A DNA stretch of 64,000 nt from assembly GCA_902810745.1 (NCBI GenBank), contig CADDYW010000008.1, positions 1-64,000 on the forward strand, read 5' to 3'. Of the stretch, positions 7,233-15,929 are shown piece by piece. The position numbers were made by a program, and so were the translations under genes. The stretch is from Chloroflexota bacterium. GTDB taxonomy: Bacteria > Chloroflexota > UBA6077 > FW602-bin22 > CADDYW01. The number at the start of each line of letters is the position of its first letter. Position 1 is the stretch's first letter. The notes beneath the pieces are model-generated. The model made no database searches. It saw only the letters and a program-made list of their open reading frames with translations, and was not told the DNA's origin.

Positions 7233-9533
7233 ATGAGCGTCAACAAGGACTTCTTCGATCCCTCGCGGGCGTACAACTACGATTTCGAAGCGACCGGTAC
7301 GCCGGCGGTTGGATGGACCGACGCCGACCGGCTGCCCGAGCTGCTTGTCCCAACGCATTGCTGCTTCTGTGGCATCCAGTGCGGAATGTACCTGCGCGTG
7401 GGCGAAGGAACGGTCATAGGCGTCGAGCCGCGCAACTTCCCGCACAACCGTGGCCATCTCTGCCCGAAGGGCGTCGTTGCCTACCAGCAGGTTGGACATC
7501 CCGATCGTCTGACCTATCCGATGCTGCGCGTTGGAGGGAAGGCAGGTCCACTGGTGCGCGCGTCCTGGGATGAGGCCCTCGACTACGTCGTCGAGCGTTG
7601 GCGGGACATCCAGGCGAGGCACGGTAACGACGCCATCGCGGTGTACAGCGGCTCGTCAATGACCAATGAAAAGTGTTACCTGATGGGCAAATTTGCCCGT
7701 GTCGCGTTGCGAAGCCGCAACGTGGATTACAACGGGCGCCTCTGCATGTCGTCGTCGGCATACGCGTACGCAAAAGCATTCGGAATCGATCGCGCGCCGC
7801 TGCCGATGACCGATATCCCCCTCACCGAGTGTCTGCTCGTCGTCGGGACGAACGCGTCCGAGTGCTTTCCCATCGTGATGGACTGGATCTGGCGCGCGCG
7901 GGACAACGGGGCCAACCTGATCGTCCTCGATCCGCGGCAGACTGCCATCGCCCGTACCGCGGACCTCTGGCTCCCCGTCAAGCCAGGAACGGACGTGGCC
8001 GTGCTGAACGCAATGCTACGACAGATTGACTACGACGGTCTGGTCGACCGGGCGTACGTTGCCGAGCGTACCGTCGGGTGGGAGGCAGCTCGTGCTGCCG
8101 TCGAACCGTATACGCCCGAGGTTGCTGAGCGTCTCTCTGGCGTTCCAGCGGAGACAATTCTGGCTGCCGCCCGACTCTACGGTCGAGCGACACGATCGCT
8201 GATCCTGCACGGTAAAGGGATCGAGCACAGCACCCACGGCGTGCAGCAGTGCTGGGCCTGTACGAATCTCGCGCTTGCGCGCGGCCAGGTCGGAAAACCT
8301 GGGAGCGGCACAATGATGCTGACCGGCCAGGGCAATGGTCAGGGAGGACGGGAAGTTGGGCAGAAGGCGAATCAGTTGCCCGGCTACCGCAGCATCGAAG
8401 ATCCCGAGGCTCGCGCCTACATCGCGAGTGTCTGGGGAATTCCGGTCGAGGAGCTTCCGGGCGAGGGTGCCTCGGCAACCGAGATGGTGCGCTTGATGGC
8501 CGATGGAGAGATCCGAAGCTGTCTCGTCTTGTGCTCGAATCTCATGGTCTCACTGCCGGAGATCTCGATCGTTCGGAAGGCACTCCAGAATCTGGATCCG
8601 CTCGTCGTGATGGACTTCTTTATGTCGGAGACGGCCGAGCTTGCCGACGTCGTTCTGCCGACGTCAGTCTGGTGCGAAGACGAGGGAACGACGACAAATC
8701 TCGAGGGACGGGTCATCAAGATAAACGCGGCCGCGGAGCCTCCGGGTGAGGCGCGGAGAGATTGGCAGATTGTCTGCGACCTCGCGCGTCGCCTGGGGAG
8801 AGGAGAGTTCTTCCCCTTCCGCTCCGCGCGCGAGATCTGGGATGAGCTGCGACTCGCGTCGAAGGGTGGCATCGCCGATTATTATGGGATCACCTGGGAG
8901 AAGATCGAGGCACAGGGAGGCGTCTTCTGGCCCTGCCCAACCGCCGATAGCCCTGGTACCCCGCGTCTCTTCACCGATCGCTTCGCGCACCCGGATGGTC
9001 GCGCACGTTTCTTTCCAGTTGAGTTCGAGAATCCAGCGGAAACGCCTGGCGGCGATTTCCCGTTTCGCCTGACGACGGGCCGGGTGGTCTATCACTACCT
9101 GAGCGGTAATCAGACTCGCCGCCTCGGCTTTCTCAAAAGTCAGGCGCCGGAACCGTGGGTTGAGATTCATCCGCGGGCGGCCGAACGACTGGGGATCCGC
9201 ACTGATGACCAGGTACGAGTGCGCACGCCTCGTGGCGCGATGGTGTTGAAGGCACTGGTCACTGCGACGATCCGCCCGGACACCCTGTTCATACCGTTCC
9301 ACTATGGCCACGACGAGGCGGTAAACCAGCTGACCAACCCGGCGGTCAACCCAATCGTGAAGATTCCCGAGTACAAGGTCTGCGCTGCCGCGATCGAGCG
9401 CGTCGACGTCGTGCCGCCAGTAGCGGCCGCGCCGCCGTGCGAGAATCTGACCCCCGACAATGCGCCGAAGGCCTTTCCGTACGCGGCCAGAGGGACACCG
9501 GCGGCAGTCGAGGTCGAGGGCAAGGAGTACTGA
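7233..9533 (+). CDS. Molybdopterin oxidoreductase (NasA/NapA/FdhF-like catalytic subunit)
   Basis: A 766-residue bis-molybdopterin-guanine-dinucleotide enzyme of the DMSO reductase superfamily. The N-terminal [4Fe-4S] site uses Cys43, Cys46, Cys50 and Cys77. NGRLCMSS places Cys171 where the molybdenum-ligating Cys/Sec sits in assimilatory/periplasmic nitrate reductases and formate dehydrogenases; Asp-ligated NarG/NxrA is excluded. The C-terminal molydopterin-dinucleotide domain contains HYLSGNQTRR. There is no Tat signal, so the enzyme is cytoplasmic. Substrate is open: the RLCMSS and GNQTRR motifs lean to nitrate reductase-like enzymes, but the Fe-S and Rieske partners are unusual for NasA. 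Confidence 0.8.
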   Translation: MSVNKDFFDPSRAYNYDFEATGTPAVGWTDADRLPELLVPTHCCFCGIQCGMYLRVGEGTVIGVEPRNFPHNRGHLCPKGVVAYQQVGHPDRLTYPMLRVGGKAGPLVRASWDEALDYVVERWRDIQARHGNDAIAVYSGSSMTNEKCYLMGKFARVALRSRNVDYNGRLCMSSSAYAYAKAFGIDRAPLPMTDIPLTECLLVVGTNASECFPIVMDWIWRARDNGANLIVLDPRQTAIARTADLWLPVKPGTDVAVLNAMLRQIDYDGLVDRAYVAERTVGWEAARAAVEPYTPEVAERLSGVPAETILAAARLYGRATRSLILHGKGIEHSTHGVQQCWACTNLALARGQVGKPGSGTMMLTGQGNGQGGREVGQKANQLPGYRSIEDPEARAYIASVWGIPVEELPGEGASATEMVRLMADGEIRSCLVLCSNLMVSLPEISIVRKALQNLDPLVVMDFFMSETAELADVVLPTSVWCEDEGTTTNLEGRVIKINAAAEPPGEARRDWQIVCDLARRLGRGEFFPFRSAREIWDELRLASKGGIADYYGITWEKIEAQGGVFWPCPTADSPGTPRLFTDRFAHPDGRARFFPVEFENPAETPGGDFPFRLTTGRVVYHYLSGNQTRRLGFLKSQAPEPWVEIHPRAAERLGIRTDDQVRVRTPRGAMVLKALVTATIRPDTLFIPFHYGHDEAVNQLTNPAVNPIVKIPEYKVCAAAIERVDVVPPVAAAPPCENLTPDNAPKAFPYAARGTPAAVEVEGKEY

Positions 9534-9562
9534 GCCGCCAGGGGCGAAGAGGGGAGCATCCC

Positions 9563-10177
9563 ATGCCGAAGATGATCTTCACCGATCCGTCGCGTTGCAT
9601 CGGGTGTCGCGCCTGCGAAGCTGCCTGCCGCGAGTGCGACTCCCACAAAGGCGAGACCATGATCTTTATCGACTTCATTCAGCGCGCGGCGAGCGTGGCC
9701 ACGCAGCCAACGCTGTGTATGCACTGCGTGGATCCTGTCGCTCCGTGCGCACAGGTCTGTCCGGTCATGGCGATCCTCATTACTCCAGAAGGGGTGGTTC
9801 AGCAAGCCGAGCCGGGGCGCTGCATCGCCTGCCGGAACTGCGTCTACGCGTGCCCATTTGGCGTACCAAAGATGGATCTCGAGGCGCGGTTGATGAAGAA
9901 GTGCAACCTGTGCTTTGACCGAACGTCGCAGGGCCTTCAGCCGTGGTGTACCCAGGCTTGCCCAACACAGGCAATCTGGTACGGAACCTTCGAAGAATTC
10001 GTCAGCCAGCGGAAAGGTCGGGCCGTCGATCGAACCGTCTTTGGTGCGCAGGAGGTTCGTACACGCAACTATTTCGTCCTACCGGAAGACCAGTCCAGGC
10101 TCGACGTGGTCACTCTTCTCCGCCAGGCACGAGAGGAGACCGGGCGTCCCGAGCGCGAGGAGGCATGGGTTCTGTGA
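9563..10177 (+). CDS. Four-cluster 4Fe-4S electron-transfer subunit (DmsB/NrfC-like)
   Basis: A 204-residue ferredoxin-like protein with the usual four cysteine groups of the DmsB/FdhB family: CIGCRACEAAC near the N-terminus, CMHC followed by CAQVCP, CIACRNCVYACP, and CNLCFDR with a later CTQACP. Each would contribute to a [4Fe-4S] cluster, forming a wire between the molybdoenzyme and the membrane partner. The start at ATG 9563 follows GGGGAG. The longer frame upstream overlaps the molybdoenzyme and is not used. The stop overlaps the next start by four bases. Confidence 0.85.
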   Translation: MPKMIFTDPSRCIGCRACEAACRECDSHKGETMIFIDFIQRAASVATQPTLCMHCVDPVAPCAQVCPVMAILITPEGVVQQAEPGRCIACRNCVYACPFGVPKMDLEARLMKKCNLCFDRTSQGLQPWCTQACPTQAIWYGTFEEFVSQRKGRAVDRTVFGAQEVRTRNYFVLPEDQSRLDVVTLLRQAREETGRPEREEAWVL

Positions 10178-10713
10178 GGGAGCATCAAACCGACACTGTG
10201 ATCCCGTCACTGGTTGGGGAGGATGATCGAGCGCCGCGCTGGCAGCAGGAGTTCCCTTACCACTGGGATGCCGATACGCTGGTGTCGCGGCGCGAGCTCC
10301 TACGTTTCGCCGTCTATACGTCCGGAACCCTCTTCGCGGCGACGGCTCTCCTCACCGTACTCGGGGCGATCCGGCAGGTACGCCCCCCGACCTTTCCGAC
10401 GAAGCTGATCGGCCGAATCGACCAGGTCGCCGAGGGCGAAGCCTTCTACTTCACCTATCCCGGTCCCCAGGATCAGGCGATGCTGCTCCACTTGCCCGGT
10501 GGACAGTTCGTCGCGTACAGCCAGAAGTGCACGCACCTCTCCTGCGCGGTGTTGTACGAGCCCGAACGCAGCCGCCTGTACTGCCCCTGTCACGATGGGG
10601 TCTTCAACCCGGTGACTGGAGACGCCGTCGCCGGACCACCCCGACGACGGCTGCCCCGAGTGCTCCTCCAGCGCGAGGCCGACCGGATCTTCGCCGTGGG
10701 ACTGATGCCCTGA
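10174..10713 (+). CDS. Rieske [2Fe-2S] protein, membrane-anchored
   Basis: A 179-residue protein with one N-terminal transmembrane helix (about 42-66), followed by a Rieske fold. The cluster ligands are Cys119/His121 (CTHLSC) and Cys137/His140 (CPCH), with Cys124 and Cys139 as the usual structural disulfide pair. SRREL before the helix is twin-arginine-like, as in many bc1-type Rieske proteins exported by Tat. The GTG at 10174 gives a 4-nt overlap and a GAGGAGG site 10 nt upstream; an ATG at 10165 is the alternative. A Rieske protein without cytochrome b/c1 beside it, but coupled to a molybdoenzyme, is unusual. Confidence 0.8.
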   Translation: MREHQTDTVIPSLVGEDDRAPRWQQEFPYHWDADTLVSRRELLRFAVYTSGTLFAATALLTVLGAIRQVRPPTFPTKLIGRIDQVAEGEAFYFTYPGPQDQAMLLHLPGGQFVAYSQKCTHLSCAVLYEPERSRLYCPCHDGVFNPVTGDAVAGPPRRRLPRVLLQREADRIFAVGLMP

Positions 10714-11003
10714 TGCTCGGAAATGGTCGTCGATCGCTGAGCAATCGGACTCCCGGTAGCTCCGAAGCGCAGCAGCCCCTGACTCCTGGCCAGGCGCCGA
10801 TCGTGCTCGCCGGTCTGGTCATTGGCGTCGCCCTCATGGGCGTCCAGCTCTGGCTCTTGACTGTCGCGCTCGATCTCTATCTATCAGGCGCCGCCGATCA
10901 GCTGGTGGGTCTCACGCTAGCGTCGGGCCTGATCTTCCTGGGCGGAATCCTGATGCTTCGCCTGCTCCGTCGCCGTCTGCGGGTCAAGGGGCCGCTGCCC
11001 TGA
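10713..11003 (+). CDS. Small two-helix membrane protein, last gene of redox operon
   Basis: A 96-residue protein whose ATG overlaps the Rieske stop (TGATG). Two hydrophobic helices (APIVLAGLVIGVALMGVQLW and LVGLTLASGLIFLGGILML) are joined by a short loop, with a basic C-terminus. I do not recognise a function. Its position suggests an accessory or assembly subunit of the Rieske/molybdoenzyme complex. Confidence 0.6.
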   Translation: MLGNGRRSLSNRTPGSSEAQQPLTPGQAPIVLAGLVIGVALMGVQLWLLTVALDLYLSGAADQLVGLTLASGLIFLGGILMLRLLRRRLRVKGPLP

Positions 11004-11090
11004 CGCGGGCCGGGCAGGAAGATTGACCGCGATCACGGCGATGGACTCGTCCGCTTCGGATTCCGACGCACGGGCGCGTGGCATCCTTCT

Positions 11091-11122
11091 TTGACCATAG
11101 ACCCTCGGCGGTCTCGTATTCT
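11091..11122 (+). promoter_or_regulatory. Candidate long-spacer promoter with dyad, upstream of uspA
   Basis: TTGACC (11091-11096) and TATTCT (11117-11122) are separated by 20 bp. The spacer contains the perfect dyad AGACC (11099-11103) / GGTCT (11110-11114). A 19-20 bp spacer with an internal dyad is the arrangement used by MerR-family activators. The rest of the 11004-11313 gap shows GTTAACCAACGGTTTAC at 11185-11201 and no gene. Confidence 0.35.
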
Positions 11123-11313
11123 CTCCGTTCCAGCTAGATGAGTCCGATCCAGAGTACTCAACCCATCGTGCCAGCCCCGCGACCGTTAACCAACGGTTTA
11201 CCTTCGACAACCTGCCTTCAAACCTGCCAATGGCATTCTGTCGGTGGAACAAACTCGGTCGACAGCTCCGCGAACCTCAGGCGCTCGGATGGCGACTGTC
11301 TCGGAGGCTGATG

Positions 11314-12249
11314 ATGTTTCACACGATACTCGTGCCGCTCGACGGCTCGGAGCTCGCCGAACGCGCCTTGCCATACGCCGAGGTCTTGGCCCGAGCAAGT
11401 AGATGTCGCATTCTCTTACTACGTGTCGTCCCTGCGACGCACGTGATCCTCGGCGATCCGATGACGGACCAGGCAAAGGCGGTGCGCGAGGCCGAATCGT
11501 ATCTCGCCGACGTTGTTGCGCGGCTGAAAACGCCACAGATCATCGAGTCAGCCGTGTTCATTGGAGATCCCGCGGACTCGATCGTCGAGGAGGTCGGCCT
11601 GCGAAACGTCGATCTGATCGTGATGTCGACCCACGGGCGTTCGGGACTGGGACGCTGGGTCTACGGGAGCGTCGCTGACCAGGTCATGCGGCGCGCGATG
11701 GTTCCGGTGCTGCTGATCCCTGCCTCGTGCCGTGCCGAGTGGTGGTCTCACCGTCCGTCGCGTGTGCTGGTACCACTCGACGGCTCGGATCTCGCCACCA
11801 CGGCCTTGCCGATGGCGTCGAAGCTGGTCTCCTGGCTCGGGGGCGAGCTTTTTTTACTACGCGTGATCGTCCCCACGACACCCGTCTACGCAGATGGCGC
11901 CCCTCATACCGGGATTGACCGCGAGTCGGAGAGGGACGTAGCGCGGCAGTATCTCGAGGAGGTCGCAGCGGGGCTCCGTGAAGGCGGTCAGAACGTCAAG
12001 CTGGTTGATGCGTACGGTCCGGCCCCAGCTATGATCGCCGCGACCGCTGCCGACCAGCAGGTCGATCTGATCGCCATGTCGACCCACGGAAGAGGCGGAA
12101 TTACTCGACTCCTCATGGGGAGCGTCGCGACCGGCGTCGTTCAGCAAGCATCGGTCCCGGTGCTCATCGTTCCTTCAGCGAGCTCTCGAGACCTCCGCGA
12201 CGAGCCAGACGTGGCACGCACGACGGATGAAGCGACGGCACGACGGTGA
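11314..12249 (+). CDS. uspA: Tandem-domain universal stress protein
   Basis: A 311-residue cytoplasmic protein made of two Usp domains (about 1-147 and 152-290). Each starts with a V-PLDGS strand and ends with the nucleotide-binding signature: STHGRSGLGRWVYGS in the first and STHGRGGITRLLMGS in the second, so both domains probably bind ATP. Such tandem proteins respond to starvation, hypoxia or other stress. The start is ATG 11314 (or 11311), with GGAGG just upstream; the longer in-frame extension is not supported. The baeRF gene follows after 6 nt, so the two form an operon. Confidence 0.85.
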   Translation: MFHTILVPLDGSELAERALPYAEVLARASRCRILLLRVVPATHVILGDPMTDQAKAVREAESYLADVVARLKTPQIIESAVFIGDPADSIVEEVGLRNVDLIVMSTHGRSGLGRWVYGSVADQVMRRAMVPVLLIPASCRAEWWSHRPSRVLVPLDGSDLATTALPMASKLVSWLGGELFLLRVIVPTTPVYADGAPHTGIDRESERDVARQYLEEVAAGLREGGQNVKLVDAYGPAPAMIAATAADQQVDLIAMSTHGRGGITRLLMGSVATGVVQQASVPVLIVPSASSRDLRDEPDVARTTDEATARR

Positions 12250-12255
12250 AGAGCT

Positions 12256-13392
12256 ATGGCGATGCAAGAGGTAGGCGCAATACCAGCGCTTCTCAGGCAG
12301 CTTCAAGCAGCACAGCCACCACGCGGAAAGGTCCTGTCGACCTACCTGGACACGTCTCCCGCGCGAACCTTCGGACAGGCGTATCTTCTGACCTATCGCG
12401 ACCTTTGCAAGACGCTACGATCGCGCCTGCCCGCGGAGGAGCGCGAATCGTTCGAGCTGGCCGCGGCCCAGGCTGAACGGTTTCTCGTGGATGACTTCGT
12501 TCCTCGTCACCCCGGCCTTGTCTTGTTTGCGTCGGGAGGACCGGGATATTTTTACGCGGTGCCACTGCCGCGCCGTCCGGCGGAGCAGATGGTCTGGAAC
12601 GATCTTCCCCTCCTGGAACCGTTACAGGCGATCCTCGATGAATACGAGCGAATCGCGGTCGTGCTGTTCGACCGAAAACGCGCGCGTGTCCTGACGGTGT
12701 ACCTTGGAGAGATCGAGGAGCATCTCATCATCGACGGCGAGGTGCCACGAAAACAGAAGACTGGTGGCTGGGCCGCACTCGCGCAATCACGTTACGCGCG
12801 TCACCTCGATGATCACCTCCTTCGGCATGCCCGTCATACTGTCTCGGCATTGCAGACGATCCTCCGAACACACCCCTTCGACCGTCTTCTCGTCGGAGGG
12901 CCGGATGAGACGCTGGCGGTTCTGCGGCATCAGCTCCCCCAGCCGCTTCGGCGTCGGCTTGCCGGCGTGGTGCATCTCGAGCCATTCGCGAGCCACGATC
13001 AGATTTTGCGGGCAGCGCTCGAGGCGCTCCAATCCAGCGAACGCCAGGCTGAGATGGCGATGGTCGACGAGCTGTTCGAGGCCGAGACGTCCGCACACGC
13101 GGTCCTGGGGCTGGATGCGACCCTCCCGGCCGTGAGCGACGGACGAGCTCACGTGCTCCTGATTGCCGACTCGTTCGCCGCGGTCGGTGGCGAATGCCCG
13201 TCCTGCGGCCGGCTCGTCGCGGGTCCGGGCCCCTGCCCGTCCTGTGGGCACGCGACGGAGCCACTGGCAGACCTGGGAGACCGCGTCGTCCAACGTGCCT
13301 TAGCGCTTGGTGCGAGGGTCGAGGAAGTGTCCGGCGACGCAGCGGAGCGGCTTCTCACGCGCGATGGCATCGGAGCCTGGACTCGATATTGA
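12256..13392 (+). CDS. Bacterial archaeo-eukaryotic release factor-like (baeRF/VLRF1) protein
   Basis: A 378-residue protein of the eRF1/Vms1-like superfamily found in bacteria. The N-terminal and middle domains include KQKTGGWAALAQSRYARH, where GGW (170-172) and Gln177 occupy the place of the GGQ-type catalytic loop. The C-terminal domain includes a zinc ribbon (Cys314, Cys317, Cys327, Cys330). Family members are proposed to act on stalled ribosomes by hydrolysing or cleaving peptidyl-tRNA, but individual bacterial groups are largely untested. It is co-transcribed with uspA, consistent with a stress/ribosome-rescue role. Confidence 0.75.
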   Translation: MAMQEVGAIPALLRQLQAAQPPRGKVLSTYLDTSPARTFGQAYLLTYRDLCKTLRSRLPAEERESFELAAAQAERFLVDDFVPRHPGLVLFASGGPGYFYAVPLPRRPAEQMVWNDLPLLEPLQAILDEYERIAVVLFDRKRARVLTVYLGEIEEHLIIDGEVPRKQKTGGWAALAQSRYARHLDDHLLRHARHTVSALQTILRTHPFDRLLVGGPDETLAVLRHQLPQPLRRRLAGVVHLEPFASHDQILRAALEALQSSERQAEMAMVDELFEAETSAHAVLGLDATLPAVSDGRAHVLLIADSFAAVGGECPSCGRLVAGPGPCPSCGHATEPLADLGDRVVQRALALGARVEEVSGDAAERLLTRDGIGAWTRY

Positions 13393-13468
13393 GCCGCTGC
13401 CGGAGCCGTCGTTAGTCCGTGCGGCACAGTGTGGCGCTTGATGCGCTGGGCATCCGCAGGAGGGCCGC

Positions 13469-15241
13469 GTGAATCTGAGTGAGAACGCCATCCGCGTGCT
13501 AGAGGCTCGCTATCTCCGGCGCGATTCCGGCGGCAAGCTCTGCGAGACACCCTCCGAGCTCTTTGCACGCGTTGCCCGCGCCGTGGCCCACGCCGAGCTG
13601 CTTCTCGGCAATGCCGAGCTGGCGAGACGCTGGGAGGAGAGGTTCTATAACCTGCTCGTTCATCTCGACTTTCTGCCGAACTCCCCGACGCTCATGAACG
13701 CGGGCACCCCGCTGGGTCAGCTCTCGGCCTGCTTTGTCCTGCCCATCGAGGACACGATGGAGTCGATCTTCGGCGCGATTCGGGACGCCGCCTTGATCCA
13801 GCGCACCGGCGGAGGTACCGGCTTCACCTTCGGTCATCTGCGTCCCGCTGGCGATCTGGTCAAATCCACCGGTGGAACCTCATCTGGACCGCTGAGCTTC
13901 ATCAAGATCTTCGATTGTGCGACCGAAAACATCAAGCAAGGTGGCAAGCGCCGTGGTGCAAACATGGGCGTTCTGCCGGTCGATCATCCCGACATCCAGG
14001 CGTTCATCGACGCCAAGCGCACGGCGGGCAATCTTACGAACTTCAACCTTTCGGTCGGGGTGACCGATGCCTTCATGGACGCGGTCGAACGTGACGAGCC
14101 GTATGATCTGCATCATCCGTCGAGCGGGCGAGTGACAGGGCGGATCAAGGCGCGCGCGATATTCGACCGTATGTGTGAGGCTGCCTGGGAAACCGGCGAC
14201 CCGGGGCTGATCTTCCTGGACGCGATCGCCCGGTCCAATCCAACCCCGTCACTCGGCCAGATCGATGCGACAAATCCGTGTGGCGAGGTTCCCCTCCTCC
14301 CTTACGAATCGTGCAACCTGGGTTCGATCAATCTGTCGCGTTTCGTTCGGAAAGGCGAAGGGTTGGCTGACGTCGACTGGAACCGCCTCGGCGAGGTGGT
14401 CCACCAGGCAGTGCGCTTCCTGGACGACGTCCTCGTCGTCAACCGATTCCCCTTGGCGGAGGTCGAGAAAGCCACGCGGGCCACGCGCAAGATTGGCCTC
14501 GGGGTTATGGGCCTTGCCGACCTCTTCCTTCGTCTCGGCGTCCCCTATCGCAGCGAGCGCGCGGTTACGCTCAGCGCCAATCTCATGAGCTTCATCGCGC
14601 GGGAGGCACGACGGGAGTCCGTGGCTCTGGCCGAGACGCGGGGAGTCTTTCCAGCCTGGCCCCAGAGCCGTCTTGCTGGCGCGGGGCTATCCGTGCGTAA
14701 CGCGACGCTTACGTCTATTGCGCCGACCGGTACGATTTCGATTATCGCCGGAACAACGTCCAGCATCGAGCCCATCTTTGCACTCAGCTACCGGCGTGTT
14801 GGCGTCCTGGATGGTCAGACCCTCGTCGAGATCAATCCGCTGTTGCTGACAATCGGCGAGCAGCTTGGCTTCCTCACTCCGGCCGTGCTACAGTTCGTGG
14901 AAGAGTTCGGCACGCTCAGCGGTGCCCCCGGGGTTCCAGAGACGGCGCGCGAGCTGCTGGCGACCGCGCTGGAGATAGATCCGCACCAGCATCTCCGGAT
15001 CCAGGCCGCTTTCCAGTCGGCGGTCGACAACGCGGTGTCCAAGACGATCAACCTGCCGGCTGACTCTACCCCCGGAACAATCGCCGACATCTTCCTCGCG
15101 GCCTTCCATCTGGGCCTGAAGGGCATCACCGTCTACCGAAACACCAGTCTGTCGAATCAAGTCCTCCAGATCGGCTCCGGCGAGGAGCCGTTCGAGAAGG
15201 AATACGCCGCGAAGTGCGACCCGTACCAGTGCAAGCTGTAG
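13469..15241 (+). CDS. nrdJ: Adenosylcobalamin-dependent (class II) ribonucleotide reductase
   Basis: A 590-residue enzyme that reduces ribonucleotides to deoxyribonucleotides using a B12-derived radical, so it works with or without oxygen. The NPCGE motif contains the thiyl-radical Cys (about 270) with its Asn/Glu partners. Cys88 (LSACF) and Cys281 (SCNLGS) are the expected redox pair, and the C-terminal CDPYQCKL tail carries the shuttle cysteines. Length is on the short side for NrdJ, with no ATP-cone and no C-terminal extension. The GTG start has GGAGGG 5 nt upstream. The 76-nt upstream gap is too short for a cobalamin riboswitch. Confidence 0.9.
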   Translation: MNLSENAIRVLEARYLRRDSGGKLCETPSELFARVARAVAHAELLLGNAELARRWEERFYNLLVHLDFLPNSPTLMNAGTPLGQLSACFVLPIEDTMESIFGAIRDAALIQRTGGGTGFTFGHLRPAGDLVKSTGGTSSGPLSFIKIFDCATENIKQGGKRRGANMGVLPVDHPDIQAFIDAKRTAGNLTNFNLSVGVTDAFMDAVERDEPYDLHHPSSGRVTGRIKARAIFDRMCEAAWETGDPGLIFLDAIARSNPTPSLGQIDATNPCGEVPLLPYESCNLGSINLSRFVRKGEGLADVDWNRLGEVVHQAVRFLDDVLVVNRFPLAEVEKATRATRKIGLGVMGLADLFLRLGVPYRSERAVTLSANLMSFIAREARRESVALAETRGVFPAWPQSRLAGAGLSVRNATLTSIAPTGTISIIAGTTSSIEPIFALSYRRVGVLDGQTLVEINPLLLTIGEQLGFLTPAVLQFVEEFGTLSGAPGVPETARELLATALEIDPHQHLRIQAAFQSAVDNAVSKTINLPADSTPGTIADIFLAAFHLGLKGITVYRNTSLSNQVLQIGSGEEPFEKEYAAKCDPYQCKL

Positions 15242-15279
15242 TATCGCGACTGCCCGTCGGAAAGCGGGTGCTGGGGTAT

Positions 15280-15309
15280 CGGCGGGTCGCCTTCACCCCG
15301 TCCCCGCCG
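15280..15309. terminator. GC-rich hairpin between convergent nrdJ and HPF genes
   Basis: CGGCGGG (15280-15286) pairs with CCCGCCG (15303-15309) around a 16-nt loop, in the 75-nt gap between two convergent genes. No T-tract follows on either strand, so termination is inferred from position. Confidence 0.35.
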
Positions 15310-15316
15310 GCAGCCT

Positions 15317-15664
15317 CTACGCCGACCTACGGCGGCTAGGTGTGCCGAAGCTGGGCTCACCACGCTGCTTCGCCTGGTGACGTTCGAGCTGTCGCTGAAC
15401 GTCGCGGACTGCCAGGTGCACCGCACGGTCAACCGTCTCGGCGGCCTGGTGGCTGATCAGGTGCGTGCCCAAAGGACCAAGCTGGACACGCAGGTCCGCG
15501 CCGTATCGACGTGGCGACGGATATTCCAGGAGTGTCAGATCGACGACGGGATCCGGATAGTGAACCAGGCGACGGCCGAGCGAGTCAATCTGCCGGTGGA
15601 TACGCTGTTCGTCAAGGGACGAAAGTGTGAGGTCTCGCAGGTTCAACCGCGTCGTCAGTCCCAT
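15317..15664 (-). CDS. HPF/RaiA-like ribosome-associated protein
   Basis: A 115-residue protein with the beta-alpha-beta-beta-beta-alpha pattern of hibernation-promoting factor/RaiA: helix 1 DEQRIHRQIDSLGRRL, a strand VVDLTLLEY, the strand YGADLRVQLG, and the final helix ETVDRAVHLAVRDVQRQLERH. Such proteins bind the 30S decoding region and silence ribosomes during starvation. There is no long C-terminal dimerisation domain, so it is the short type. The ATG start has AAGGAG 8 nt upstream. The conserved 16-bp motif described below lies 125 nt upstream. Confidence 0.65.
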   Translation of the reverse strand: MGLTTRLNLRDLTLSSLDEQRIHRQIDSLGRRLVHYPDPVVDLTLLEYPSPRRYGADLRVQLGPLGTHLISHQAAETVDRAVHLAVRDVQRQLERHQAKQRGEPSFGTPSRRRSA

Positions 15665-15788
15665 GGCAGCACTCCTTCTGGCTCATACTGCTGGCGCACT
15701 CGACGGCCGGAGGTCATCTCCTCGACCCGGCTCAGCCGCCGGTGCACCACAATCTTGGCCCGGATGGGTTACGCGCCGCGTAGAAGTC

Positions 15789-15805
15789 TGTAAACACGGG
15801 GTAAC
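15789..15805 (-). promoter_or_regulatory. Stress-motif copy 1, upstream of HPF-like gene
   Basis: Read on the minus strand this is GTTACCCCGTGTTTACA. It matches the consensus GTWACCYCGYGTWWAC built from four sites in this window. It lies about 125 bp upstream of the HPF-like start codon and could be an operator or part of a promoter. Confidence 0.5.
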
Positions 15806-15866
15806 GGCGGGGAGTGGTCAGCAGCAGGTGAGGAGGTAAGTCGCACGGGAGATCCTGGGCTGAAGT

Positions 15867-15882
15867 GTTACCTCGCCGTAAC
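15867..15882 (+). promoter_or_regulatory. Stress-motif copy 2, upstream of candidate structured RNA
   Basis: GTTACCTCGCCGTAAC contains the perfect dyad GTTAC-N6-GTAAC and shares GTTACCTCG with the copy at 17795. It deviates from the consensus at two positions. It sits about 50 bp before the hairpin-rich non-coding segment, on the side away from the HPF-like gene. Confidence 0.45.
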
Positions 15883-15929
15883 CTTCCGCAACCTTCGCGT
15901 CTACGTTGACGTGCGATAGTGAGCCTGTC

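Noticed and set aside
7233-9533. Nitrite oxidoreductase (NxrA) or NarG
   Set aside because: Those use Asp as molybdenum ligand and have longer sequences; this one has Cys171.
13393-13468. Cobalamin riboswitch before nrdJ
   Set aside because: Only 76 bases separate it from the upstream gene, and no B12-box-like sequence is seen.
15377-15793. + strand frame over the HPF-like gene
   Set aside because: The minus-strand frame has the HPF secondary-structure pattern and an AAGGAG site; the + frame has neither.
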